Below, one piece after another: positions 7,976-15,605 of a DNA stretch of 64,000 bases. Where the stretch lies: contig NZ_FNOK01000009.1 of assembly GCF_900106995.1 (NCBI RefSeq), forward strand, positions 1-64,000. Direction: 5' to 3'. Source of the DNA: Saccharopolyspora shandongensis. GTDB lineage: Bacteria > Actinomycetota > Actinomycetes > Mycobacteriales > Pseudonocardiaceae. Positions within the stretch are counted from its first letter, which is position 1. Each line of letters opens with the position of its first letter. Below the pieces are notes generated by a model that searched no databases, was not told where the DNA came from, and saw nothing but the letters and a program-made list of their open reading frames with translations. Position numbers and translations under genes: made by a program.

Positions 7976-8758
7976 TCACTGGTAGTTGGCGAAGTCGAAC
8001 CGGGACACCTCGGCCAGCTGGTCGCCCAGCACGTCGACGAGGGCCGTGAAACCGCGCTTGCCCGCCTCCGGCGTCGCGCGCGTCGGGTCGCCGAGGTAGC
8101 CGTCCGGGCCGAAGTCGTCGGAGAGCCAACCGAAGGCGACGCTGCCGCCGAACCGGACGTGCCGGTTCTCGTTCATGCTGCTCGGCACCCGCGTCCGCGC
8201 GGCGGACATGTCCACCAGCTCCGGCCGCAGGTGCAGCATCAGCGACGTTTCCATCGCGCCGCCGTGGATCCCGAGTCCCTGCTCGGTCTCGGCGAAGGAC
8301 TCGTCCTTCTCGACCGGCACGAACGTGTTGGCGGCGAAGGTGAGCAACCCGTGCCGGTGCCGGATGTCGCGCAGCGCGGTCTGGATCTCCGAGATGTTGC
8401 CGCCGTGGCCGTTGACGAACGCGATGCGGCGGAAGCCGGCCGCGGCCACCGACCGCCCGATGTCGTCGAGCACCGCGGCGAACGTGGCGGTGGACAGGGA
8501 AAGCGTGCCCGCGGCCCAGACGTGCTCGACGCTGCGGCCGTAGGACAGGGTCGGCAGCAACCACAGGTCGAGCTCCTCGCCCCGCTCGGCCACGGCCGCC
8601 CGCGCCGCCGCCTCGGCGACCAGCGCGTCGGTGACCAGCGGCAGGTGCGGCCCGTGCTGCTCGATCGCGCCGACCGGCACCACCGCGATCGACGACTCGC
8701 CGCACGCACCGGCGACGTCGGCGACGCTCAGTTCGGCGAACTCGCGGGATGTGATCAC
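7976..8758 (-). CDS. Creatininase-family amidohydrolase
   Basis: The 260-residue product carries creatininase-family metal ligands: PVGAIEQHGPHLPLVTD (about residues 26-42, with E, H and D ligands), FVNGHGGN at about residues 119-126 and GIHGGAMETSL. Members hydrolyse cyclic or linear amides (creatinine amidohydrolase, formamide hydrolases in riboflavin-type pathways, MftE peptidase). The GTG start overlaps the RidA stop as GTGA, indicating translational coupling. Its place between RidA and an FMN reductase, with a nucleobase-type permease, suggests ring or ureido amide hydrolysis in N-heterocycle breakdown. True creatinine hydrolysis is possible but not shown. Confidence 0.85.
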   Translation of the reverse strand: MITSREFAELSVADVAGACGESSIAVVPVGAIEQHGPHLPLVTDALVAEAAARAAVAERGEELDLWLLPTLSYGRSVEHVWAAGTLSLSTATFAAVLDDIGRSVAAAGFRRIAFVNGHGGNISEIQTALRDIRHRHGLLTFAANTFVPVEKDESFAETEQGLGIHGGAMETSLMLHLRPELVDMSAARTRVPSSMNENRHVRFGGSVAFGWLSDDFGPDGYLGDPTRATPEAGKRGFTALVDVLGDQLAEVSRFDFANYQ

Positions 8759-9165
8759 GACTTCTCCCCTGGGTAGGCAACGGCCCGGATCTCCACCCGC
8801 ATCTGCGGCGTGGCCAGCGCCGGGTAGATCAACAGCGAGGCGTACGAGCGCTCGTCGAGCAGCGCGGGCGCGTGCTCCGCAAGCCACTCGTCGCGGGCTT
8901 TCATGTATTCCGCACGTTCGTTGGGATCGGCGACGAACTGGTCCAGCTGCACGATGTCCGCGAGCTCGGCACCCGCGTCCGCCAGCAGCTGCCGGATCCG
9001 GTCCAAGGTGATCCGCGTCTGCTCGGCGATGCCGTCGACCGGCGCGCCGCTGTCGTCGGTCGCCCCGTCGATCCCGCTGAGGAACACGAAACCGCCTGCG
9101 GCGGCGCCCCTTCCCCACGGCTGCACGGCGTCGCCGTAGGACAGCGGGCCCAAACCACGTTTCAC
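8755..9165 (-). CDS. RidA-family (YjgF/RutC-like) protein
   Basis: The 136-residue product is a RidA/YjgF/UK114 protein: GGFVFLSGIDGATDD, then ADIVQLDQFVADPNERAEY, and the C-terminal ALATPQMRVEIRAVAYPGE, which contains the conserved arginine (MRVEIRAVA) that binds the carboxylate of imine or aminoacrylate intermediates. RidA proteins deaminate reactive enamines; the RutC branch acts on aminoacrylate in pyrimidine breakdown. GTG 9165 is chosen because GGGAG lies about six bases upstream. It overlaps the downstream creatininase start by four bases and lies 203 bases after the permease, a gap filled by a dispersed repeat. Confidence 0.85.
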   Translation of the reverse strand: MKRGLGPLSYGDAVQPWGRGAAAGGFVFLSGIDGATDDSGAPVDGIAEQTRITLDRIRQLLADAGAELADIVQLDQFVADPNERAEYMKARDEWLAEHAPALLDERSYASLLIYPALATPQMRVEIRAVAYPGEKS

Positions 9166-9203
9166 TTCGACTCCCGGACTCGTTTGATGAGAGGTCGTTT
9201 CAG

Positions 9204-9389
9204 AATGCGGCGTTAGCCGCATGCGGTGTGGGACTCAGCTCGCACCGCCGCGGGTTCTCAGGCTGTGCCCGCCCTTGCTGGGCTACTGGGCGAGGCCAGT
9301 CCCCGATGCCGCGTATTGGACATACGTAAGTCGGGGCTCCCACAATCCAGGCGGCGTCTGAGGTTCCGCTACCCGCGCCGCCACGCAAA
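9204..9389 (+). repeat. Dispersed structured element, partial copy D
   Basis: Related to the full copies at 12167, 23765 and 31911. It shares ACCGCCGCGGGTT, the central CGTATTGGACATACG hairpin inside CCCCGA/TCGGGG arms, and the right end GAGGTTCCGCTACCCGC...CGCAAA. Its left end (AATGCGGCGTTAGCCGCATGCGGTG, broken here) is shared only with copy E at 58993, so D and E form a subfamily. It overlaps the last seven codons of the permease gene. Confidence 0.75.
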
Positions 9390-10757
9390 CCCCGTTCTGA
9401 AATGTTTGATCAGGTAGTACGCGACGGCCGCGACGACCCCGCCGACCCAGTACGTGATGTCTCCCAGCTGCGGGAACGCGGCCGCCAGCGGGCCGGTGTA
9501 GAGGCTCTGGCTCATGAACGGCACGGACGCGACCACGCCGATGGCGAACGCCGCCAGCCCCGGCCCGAGCCGCCGCGACCGGTCGTAGAACGTGGCCACC
9601 TCGACGCCGTCGCGCCGGTGCACCAGGAAGTCCACCAGCGTGACGCCGAGCCACGGGCCGATCCAGTAGCCGACCACGAACAGGAAGTTCTGGAAGTTGC
9701 CGAAGGCCTCGCCCTCGACGTGCCCGGCCCACCAGCCCAGCGCGGTGCCCAGCACGCCGGTGAGCAGCGCGGAAACCCAGCGGCGCAACGGGATGTCGGC
9801 CATCAGCAGGGCCAGCGAGCCGGAGTAGATGTCCAGCACGCTGCCCGCGATCGTCGACGCCAGCAGCGCGATCAGCGCGACGATCGCCAGGCCCGACGGG
9901 ATCAGCTGCGTCACCAGGTCGGTCGGGCTGTCCGGGAAGACGACGGTGCCGATCGCCGCGCCGAGCAGATGCATCCACAGGCCCGCAATCGCCGCGCCGA
10001 GGAACGCCGACCAGCCCAGGCGCGCCCGGCTGGTGTCGCGCGGCAGGTAGCGCGTGTAGTCGGATGCGCCGATCGCCCAGCCGAAGGTGCGCGAGGAGCT
10101 GACGGCCACGGTCATCAGCAGCGCCCCGGTCAGCGTCTTCTCGCCGGGATCGCCGACCGCGCCGACGTCGCCGCGCGCGATGCCGTACCAGGTGATGAGC
10201 ACGAACAGCACCGCCATCACGCCGAGCAGCATCCGCTCGATGCGGTGCACGAAGTCGTGCCCGATGATCGCGATGACGATCTCCACCACGGCGACGGCGA
10301 TCAGCGCCCACAGGAACGGGATCCCGAACAGCTGCCGGACGATGTAGGCGCCGAGCACGGTGTTCACCGCGAAGTAGCCGAATCCGGTCAGGAACAGCAG
10401 GAACACCGGCACGAAGTTGCCGAAGTAGCCGAACGGGCCGCGCGACTGGACCATCTGCGGGGCGCCGGCCTGCGGCCCCATGGTGGCCGCCACGCCCAGC
10501 AGCAGGCTGCCGATCAGCGTGCCGACGACCAGCGCGAGCGCGGCCTGCGCGAAGCTCAGGCCGAGGAACGCGGTCGGGATGGCGCCCACCACGAGCGCCG
10601 AGTACTGCAGGTTTCCCGCGAACCACAGGGTGAACGCGGACAGCGGCGAGCCGTGCCGCTCGTCGTCGCGGACCGCTTCGATGCCCTTGTGCTCGACCCC
10701 GCCGCGAGGCGGCTGGCCGGTCACGGCGGGTGCGGCTTGGGCAGCGTCTTCGACCAT
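9369..10757 (-). CDS. NCS1-family permease (purine/cytosine/hydantoin type)
   Basis: The 462-residue product is a 12-segment inner-membrane permease of the nucleobase:cation symporter-1 family. The typical ERHGSPLSAFTLWFAGNLQY (about residues 33-52) and the later GWAIGASDYTRYLPRDTS (about residues 220-237) are family landmarks. Members import purines, cytosine, allantoin, hydantoins or vitamins. ATG 10757 follows GGAGGA by five bases. It is the first gene of the cluster with RidA, creatininase and FMN reductase, so the imported substrate is probably a nitrogen heterocycle. The last codons (FAWRRG, stop) are read from the edge of a dispersed repeat, so the native C-terminus has been replaced. 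Confidence 0.85.
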   Translation of the reverse strand: MVEDAAQAAPAVTGQPPRGGVEHKGIEAVRDDERHGSPLSAFTLWFAGNLQYSALVVGAIPTAFLGLSFAQAALALVVGTLIGSLLLGVAATMGPQAGAPQMVQSRGPFGYFGNFVPVFLLFLTGFGYFAVNTVLGAYIVRQLFGIPFLWALIAVAVVEIVIAIIGHDFVHRIERMLLGVMAVLFVLITWYGIARGDVGAVGDPGEKTLTGALLMTVAVSSSRTFGWAIGASDYTRYLPRDTSRARLGWSAFLGAAIAGLWMHLLGAAIGTVVFPDSPTDLVTQLIPSGLAIVALIALLASTIAGSVLDIYSGSLALLMADIPLRRWVSALLTGVLGTALGWWAGHVEGEAFGNFQNFLFVVGYWIGPWLGVTLVDFLVHRRDGVEVATFYDRSRRLGPGLAAFAIGVVASVPFMSQSLYTGPLAAAFPQLGDITYWVGGVVAAVAYYLIKHFRTGFAWRRG

Positions 10758-10817
10758 GGGGTCCTCCCGGGGACGCACCGATGGGTTGGTGTTCGCCCTG
10801 GCGACGGATGAGGCCGG

Positions 10818-10951
10818 ATGTTGATGTGGCGAACATTCACCGGGGATCGTGAGCCGACGACGGGTTCGGAGTCAAGAGCCGAAACGGGACTTGACGGCGC
10901 GGAAATCCGGAGGAAACTGATCCGCAGCCAATGTTGATACTACTTACATTT
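10818..10951. promoter_or_regulatory. Paired operator-like sites in the NCS1/monooxygenase divergent gap
   Basis: Two similar imperfect inverted repeats share ATGTTGAT: ATGTTGATGTGGCGAACATT at 10818-10837, about 60 bases before the permease start, and ATGTTGATACTACTTACATT at 10931-10950, about 45 bases before the monooxygenase start. Duplicate sites in front of each divergent unit suggest one regulator controlling both. No clear -10/-35 pairs were assigned. Confidence 0.5.
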
Positions 10952-10994
10952 GCTCGTCAGCGGCCCGGAGCAGCCGGGCAGGATGGAGGTACCC

Positions 10995-12161
10995 GTGCGG
11001 TACGGCGTGTTCTTCTTCGGCTCCGTGGAGATGCCCGACGTGCTGGCCGGGAACCCGCTCCCGGCCGGTCAGCGCCGCGCCACCCGGCAGCAGGTGTGGG
11101 AGGCCACCGAGCACCTGATCGACATGGGAGTGCGCGCGGAAGGTCTCGGCTACGACAGCTACTGGCTGGCCGAACACCACTTCCAGCACGAGGGCTACGA
11201 GATCGTGCCCAACTCCCTGATGCTGCAGTCGAACCTGGTCGCCCGCACCCAGCGCATCCAGGTCGGCGCGATGTTCAACATCGTCCCGCAGTGGCATCCG
11301 CTGCGGCTGGCCGAGGACTTCAGCACGCTGCTCAACCTCTCCGGCGGGCGCGCGGTGCTCGGCGTCGGGCGCGGCACGGTGCCCCGGGAGCTGCGCAGCC
11401 TCGGCCTGCACCAGGCGGACATGGGCTACCTGGAATCCGAGGAGAAGAGCAAGGCCATCGACGCGCACAACCGCGAGGTCTTCGCCGAGTACATGGAGGT
11501 CGTGCGCACCGCACTGGCCAACGAGACCTTCTCCTACAAGGGCAAGTTCTTCGAGCTGCCGCCGCCGGACACCAACGGCCCGGACGGCGCGGTGGACACC
11601 CTGACGCTGCTGCCCGGCCCGCTGCACCCGGTGGAGATCTGGCAGGCCGTGACCAGTCCGCCCACCCTCGGCTACGCCGCCGAGGTCGGCCACGGCTGCG
11701 TCTGGTGGAACCAGTACCACGGCTTCGTGCGCGACCAGTGGGAGCGCTACGCGGAGCTCTACCGGCAGCACCACCACGTCGAGCTGTCCAGCGGCGCCAA
11801 GCGAATCCTGGTGCTGCCGGTGCACATCGCCGACGACCACGAGACGGCGTGGCGGATCGGCGGCGCGGGCCACGACGAGTTCTGGAACCTGCTGGCCCCG
11901 TTCGGCTGGAGCCGCGGCTACCGGGGCGAGGACGGCAAGCCCGCCAAGCCCGGCCTGGTGCCGACGCTGGAGCAGTCGACCGAGCAGAAGATGTGGGCGA
12001 TCGGCACGCCCGAGGAGGTCGCGGAAACCGTCCAGTTCCACAAGGATTCGCTAGGCCTGGAACACCTGGTGATCTTCCCGCACTTCCCGGGCCACACCTA
12101 CGCGATGGCGGCGGAGCAGATGCAACGCTTCCAGGACCAGGTCGTCCCCCTCCTCCGCTGA
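10995..12161 (+). CDS. LLM-class flavin-dependent monooxygenase
   Basis: The 388-residue product is a luciferase-like monooxygenase with the LuxA-type N-terminus RYGVFFFGSVEMPD, the active-site block DSYWLAEHHFQHEGYE (about residues 54-69), QWHPLRLAEDFSTLLNLSGG (about residues 96-115) and VLGVGRGTVPREL. These enzymes use reduced FMN supplied by a separate reductase. GTG 10995 is preceded by GGAGG at the right distance, so it is preferred to ATG 10983. It is divergent from the NCS1-RidA-creatininase-FMN reductase cluster and shares an operator-like motif with it, so it may be the oxygenase of that pathway, in the role RutA plays. Substrate unproven. Confidence 0.85.
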   Translation: MRYGVFFFGSVEMPDVLAGNPLPAGQRRATRQQVWEATEHLIDMGVRAEGLGYDSYWLAEHHFQHEGYEIVPNSLMLQSNLVARTQRIQVGAMFNIVPQWHPLRLAEDFSTLLNLSGGRAVLGVGRGTVPRELRSLGLHQADMGYLESEEKSKAIDAHNREVFAEYMEVVRTALANETFSYKGKFFELPPPDTNGPDGAVDTLTLLPGPLHPVEIWQAVTSPPTLGYAAEVGHGCVWWNQYHGFVRDQWERYAELYRQHHHVELSSGAKRILVLPVHIADDHETAWRIGGAGHDEFWNLLAPFGWSRGYRGEDGKPAKPGLVPTLEQSTEQKMWAIGTPEEVAETVQFHKDSLGLEHLVIFPHFPGHTYAMAAEQMQRFQDQVVPLLR

Positions 12162-12166
12162 CCCCG

Positions 12167-12436
12167 CAGTTTCAATTGAGGTTTTTCCAACCTCAATTTG
12201 CGTGGCGGTGCGGGTAGCGGAACCTCAGAGGCTCCCTGGTCTGTGGGTGCCCCTCCTGATGTATGTCCAATACACGGCGTCAGGGCCGTCCTCGCCAGGA
12301 AGCCTCTGAGAACCCGCGGCGGTGCAAGTGTCGTAGGTGGGCTATGCGCCTGCGGCGCATGCGACACCCCATCGACGTGCAGCTTTGCGACCCACGGCTG
12401 CGGGCTCACCAGGATGAAAAAGACTCATTGAAACTG
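12167..12436 (-). repeat. Dispersed structured element, full copy A
   Basis: A 270-bp copy between convergent genes, in reverse orientation to copies B and C. Its ends are inverted: CAGTTTCAATTGAG at 12167-12180 and CTCATTGAAACTG at 12424-12436. Inside are a GAGGTT/AACCTC hairpin (12178-12194), the TGTAT/ATACA hairpin around 12260-12280, and a GTGTCG...CGACAC stem enclosing ATGCGCC/GGCGCAT (12329-12370). No open frame of note. It fills most of the 334 bases between 12162 and 12495. Confidence 0.8.
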
Positions 12437-12453
12437 CCCCTCCCCGGAGGGTC

Positions 12454-12487
12454 CCGGGTCGCAGTTTCAATTGAAACTGCGACCCGG
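12454..12487. terminator. Long palindrome centred on CAGTTTCAATTGAAACTG
   Basis: A 34-bp perfect palindrome with CCGGGTCG arms around the CAGTTTCAATTGAAACTG core, nine bases past the ehuA stop. It probably terminates the ehu operon. The core equals two ends of the neighbouring dispersed element placed back to back. Confidence 0.65.
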
Positions 12488-12495
12488 CCCGGGGG

Positions 12496-13251
12496 TCACT
12501 TGCGTTCGAGGACCGCTTTGAGGAAGCGTTGGGTCCTCTCGTGCTGCGGGTTCTCGAAGATCTTCGATGGCGGGCCGGATTCGATCACCGCGCCGGAGTC
12601 GAACATCAGGACCCGGTCCGAGATCTCCGCCGCGAAGCGCATCTCGTGGGTCACCAGCAGCATCGTCATCGCGGTGGTGTGGGCGAGGTCCCGGATGACC
12701 GCGAGGACCTCGCCGATGAGCTCCGGGTCCAGCGCGGAGGTGACCTCGTCGAAGAGCATCACCTTGGGGCGCATGGCCAGGGCCCGGGCAATCGCCACGC
12801 GTTGCTGCTGGCCGCCCGACAGTTGCCCCGGCTTGTGCCCCAGGTGCTTCTGCAGCCCGACCATCTGCAGCAGGTCGACCGCGCGGTGCTCGGCGTCCTC
12901 CCGCGACATGCCCAGCACCTGCACCGGCGCGAGCGCGACGTTGTTCAGCACCGTCATGTGCGGGAACAGGTTGAAGTGCTGGAACACCATGCCGATCTTG
13001 CGCCGCGCCGCCGCCTGGCCGCGGGTGTCCGCCGCCGCGCCGCCGCGGCGGTCCCACAGCGGCTCGCCGTCGACCTCGACGAGGCCGCCGTCCGGCTCCT
13101 CCAACGTCATGAGCAGCCGCAGGATGGTGGTCTTCCCCGAACCGCTGGGCCCGATGATGGAGACCTTCTCCCCCGCCGCCACGTCGAGGTCGAGTTCGCG
13201 GAGCACGTGGTTGTCGCCGAACGACTTCCCCACGCCCGAGAACGAGATCAT
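12496..13251 (-). CDS. ehuA: Ectoine/hydroxyectoine ABC transporter, ATP-binding protein
   Basis: The 251-residue product is a polar-amino-acid-type ABC ATPase. Walker A GPSGSGKTT (about residues 34-42), the Q-loop VFQHFNLFPHMTV, signature LSGGQQQRVAIARALA and Walker B VMLFDEVTSALDPE are intact, as is the H-loop LLVTHEMRF. It energises uptake through the two permeases encoded just upstream. ATG 13251 was chosen because family homology (MISFSGVGKSFG) begins there; a TTG 30 bases upstream would overlap ehuD. It is the last gene of ehuBCDA, 13 bases after ehuD, and ends at a strong palindrome. Confidence 0.9.
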   Translation of the reverse strand: MISFSGVGKSFGDNHVLRELDLDVAAGEKVSIIGPSGSGKTTILRLLMTLEEPDGGLVEVDGEPLWDRRGGAAADTRGQAAARRKIGMVFQHFNLFPHMTVLNNVALAPVQVLGMSREDAEHRAVDLLQMVGLQKHLGHKPGQLSGGQQQRVAIARALAMRPKVMLFDEVTSALDPELIGEVLAVIRDLAHTTAMTMLLVTHEMRFAAEISDRVLMFDSGAVIESGPPSKIFENPQHERTQRFLKAVLERK

Positions 13252-13264
13252 CGGCCGGACGTCC

Positions 13265-13921
13265 TCATCGCGGATGCGCAAGGCGCAGCTCCAATCGTTT
13301 GATCAGCTTCGCCGCCGGCAGGCTCACCGCCAGGAACAGCAGGCCCGCGATGGTCAGCGGCTCCAGGTAGCGGTAGCTGCCGGAACCGATCGACGTCGCG
13401 TGGCTGAGCAGCTCGAAAACCGTGATGGCGGACAGGATCGCCGAGTCCTTGAACATCTGCACCACGTAGTTGCCCAGCGCCGGTATCACGTCGCGCACCG
13501 CCTGCGGCAGCACCACGAACCGCCAGCGCTGCACGGCGGACAGGCTCAGCGCCGTGGACGCCTCCCACTGCCCGGCCGGCACGCTCTGGATCCCGGCCCG
13601 GTAGACCTCGGCGGTGTAGGCGCTGTAGTTGATGCCGATGACGATGATCCCGGTGACCAGCGGCGAGAACTGCACCCCGACGTTGGGCAGCACGTAGAAG
13701 GCGAAGTACGCCTGCACCAGCAGCGGCGTGCCCCGCACGAACAGGACGAAGAAGTCGAACAGCTTGCCCAGCAGCGGAACCCGCGAGTAGCGGACGACGG
13801 CCACCCCGAGGCCGAGCAGCAGCGCGATCGCCGTGCCGACGAGCGTGACCTGAACGGTCACCCACAGTCCGTCCAAAAGGGACGGAACGATGCTCGCGGC
13901 GAAGGCCCAGTCCCAGATCAT
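13265..13921 (-). CDS. ehuD: Ectoine/hydroxyectoine ABC transporter, permease EhuD
   Basis: The 218-residue product starts MIWDWAFAASIVPSLLDG, the usual EhuD opening, and has about five membrane segments. The HisMQ-type permease signature lies around GQWEASTALSLSAVQRWRFV (about residues 125-144), where the EAA loop contacts the ATPase, followed by VLPQAVRDVIPALGNY. It pairs with EhuC to form the membrane channel. Its ATG overlaps the ehuC stop as ATGA, so the two are translationally coupled. The length is normal for the family. Confidence 0.88.
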   Translation of the reverse strand: MIWDWAFAASIVPSLLDGLWVTVQVTLVGTAIALLLGLGVAVVRYSRVPLLGKLFDFFVLFVRGTPLLVQAYFAFYVLPNVGVQFSPLVTGIIVIGINYSAYTAEVYRAGIQSVPAGQWEASTALSLSAVQRWRFVVLPQAVRDVIPALGNYVVQMFKDSAILSAITVFELLSHATSIGSGSYRYLEPLTIAGLLFLAVSLPAAKLIKRLELRLAHPR

Positions 13922-14622
13922 GAGCCGACCACCCCGCCCGGCCGGAACAGGCGCTGCAGCAACGTGGGCCGCAGCTCCGGCCGTCCCGGATCCATCCGGC
14001 GTTCGAGCCGGCCCATCCCGACCGACAGTGCGTACGCCGCGACGAAGTACAGCACCAGGATGGTGCCGAACACCGCGGTGGTGGCGCCGGTGGTCGCGCG
14101 CACCATCTGCGCCCGGAAGGTCAGGTCCGCGACGGTCACCAGGGACACCAGCGAGGTGTTCTTGAGCAGGTCGACGAAGACGTTGCCGAACGGCGGGATC
14201 ATCGCCGGGATCGCCTGCGGCAGGATCACGTACCGCATCCGCTGGTACGGCGTCAGGCTCAGCGCGATCGCGCCCTCGCGCTGCCCGCGCGGCAGCGCCG
14301 TGATGGCACCGCGCACGATCTCCGCGCCGTAGGCGCCCTCGTTGAGCCCGAGCGCCAGCACCGCCGCGGCGAACGGCACCAGCTGGACCCCGAAGAACGG
14401 CAGGGCGAAGAACAGCCAGAACAGCTGGACCAGCATCGACGTACCGCGGAAGATCTCGATGAACACCCCGGCCGGCCAGCTCAGCCAGCGCCGCCGCGAC
14501 ATGCGGCACAGGCCGGCCGCGAACGCGACCAGCACGGTGATCACCACGCCCACGGCGGTCAGCGCGAGCGTGATCAGCAACCCGTTGAGCAGCAGCGGCA
14601 AGAAGGGCAGGATCTGCGACAT
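13918..14622 (-). CDS. ehuC: Ectoine/hydroxyectoine ABC transporter, permease EhuC
   Basis: The 234-residue product is the second HisMQ-type permease. It has an N-terminal segment LLLNGLLITLALTAVGVVITVLVAF, RGTSMLVQLFWLFFALPFFG, and the EAA loop GQREGAIALSLTPYQRMRYVI followed by LPQAIPAMIPPFGN. With EhuD it forms the transmembrane pathway for compatible solutes. It lies 18 bases after ehuB and overlaps ehuD by four bases. The last 30 residues, rich in R and P, form a slightly longer cytoplasmic tail than usual. Confidence 0.88.
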   Translation of the reverse strand: MSQILPFLPLLLNGLLITLALTAVGVVITVLVAFAAGLCRMSRRRWLSWPAGVFIEIFRGTSMLVQLFWLFFALPFFGVQLVPFAAAVLALGLNEGAYGAEIVRGAITALPRGQREGAIALSLTPYQRMRYVILPQAIPAMIPPFGNVFVDLLKNTSLVSLVTVADLTFRAQMVRATTGATTAVFGTILVLYFVAAYALSVGMGRLERRMDPGRPELRPTLLQRLFRPGGVVGS

Positions 14623-14640
14623 GCGCCCAGCGCTCCCGGG

Positions 14641-15522
14641 TCAGCCGGCGACGGCACAGAGCTGGTCGCGGGTGACACCCCGGGCCGCGTCCGCCGAAAA
14701 GCCCCACCGCGAGAGGATCTCGTCGAACTCGGGGCTGGCCTTCAACGCGCGCAGCTGTTCGTCGTAGGCGTTGACCAGGTCCTGGTCGGTCTTGCGGAAA
14801 CCGGCGCCCGAGCCGGTCTGCTGCACGTCCTGGATCGCCGGGGTGATGTCGATGCCGTCGGCCTTCAGCGAGTTCAGCGACAGCGTCGGCAGGAAGAACG
14901 CGTCGGCGCGCCCGGCCAGCACCGCCTCGATCCCGCTGCGGCCGTCGGGAATGTTGACGATCTGGGCAGCCGGCACGTTCTGCGTCTTCAGCGCCCCGTC
15001 CTCGAAACCGCCCGGCAGCACGGCGACCTTCACCGCGGGGTCTGCCTTGACGGAGGCCACGCTGGTGAGGTTCTTCGGGTTGCCCGCGGGCACCGCGAAC
15101 GACTCCGTCGACACGATTTCCGGCTCGGAGTAGAGGATCTGGCCGCACCTGGACTGCTTCATGAACAGCCCGGCGGCGATGATGTCCCACCGGTTCGCGT
15201 TGAGCCCGGGGATCATCGACTCGTACGGCGTGACGACGCCCTCGATGCTCGGGATGCCCATCCGCTTGAGCACGGCGGCGACCACGTCCGGCTCCGCGCC
15301 GGTGACCGTGCCGTCCGGCTTGATCTGCGTGTACGGCGGCTCGTTGGCGATGGCGATGCGGGCGGACCCCCGCGCCTTGATCTGGTCCAACGTGGACCCC
15401 GGCTGTCCGCCGCCGGGCTGGGTGAAGCTGCATCCGGTGAGGAGACCGGCCGCCGGCAGGGCCAGAGCCGCCGCCGCACCACCGCGGAACAACTGTCGTC
15501 GGGAGAATTCGGATCTGCGCAT
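14641..15522 (-). CDS. ehuB: Ectoine/hydroxyectoine-binding lipoprotein
   Basis: The 293-residue product is an exported solute-binding protein. The N-terminus has a twin-arginine-like RRQLFRGG followed by a hydrophobic stretch and lipobox LLTGC, so it is probably a Tat-exported lipoprotein. The EhuB-specific landmarks are IANEPPYTQIKPDGTVTGAEP (broken here after 20 residues), VVTPYESMIPGLNANRWDI, AAGLFMKQSRCGQILYSEP and ESFAVPAGNPKNL. It is first in the operon and precedes both permeases and the ATPase. A promoter is visible upstream at 15577-15605. Hydroxyectoine versus ectoine preference cannot be read. Confidence 0.9.
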   Translation of the reverse strand: MRRSEFSRRQLFRGGAAAALALPAAGLLTGCSFTQPGGGQPGSTLDQIKARGSARIAIANEPPYTQIKPDGTVTGAEPDVVAAVLKRMGIPSIEGVVTPYESMIPGLNANRWDIIAAGLFMKQSRCGQILYSEPEIVSTESFAVPAGNPKNLTSVASVKADPAVKVAVLPGGFEDGALKTQNVPAAQIVNIPDGRSGIEAVLAGRADAFFLPTLSLNSLKADGIDITPAIQDVQQTGSGAGFRKTDQDLVNAYDEQLRALKASPEFDEILSRWGFSADAARGVTRDQLCAVAG

Positions 15523-15576
15523 CGGCTCACGCCTCCCTCGCGAGCATCACCCAATCGAGTGATGCGTTGGGCAGAG

Positions 15577-15605
15577 ACGCTAGGTCGCCCGATTCACCCT
15601 GTCAA
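15577..15605 (-). promoter_or_regulatory. Candidate ehuB promoter with overlapping inverted repeat
   Basis: On the minus strand TTGACA (15605-15600) and TAGCGT (15582-15577) are spaced by exactly 17 bases, about 55 bases before the ehuB start. The -35 box is the inner half of an inverted repeat TGTCAAT...ATTGTTGACA (15600-15622), a possible repressor site. The rest of 15623-15880 is gene-free apart from the site at 15810. Confidence 0.6.

Noticed and set aside
12456..12485. GTTTCAATTGAAAC motifs that resemble CRISPR repeat ends
   Set aside because: They are isolated palindromes at gene ends, not regularly spaced, with no spacers and no cas genes.
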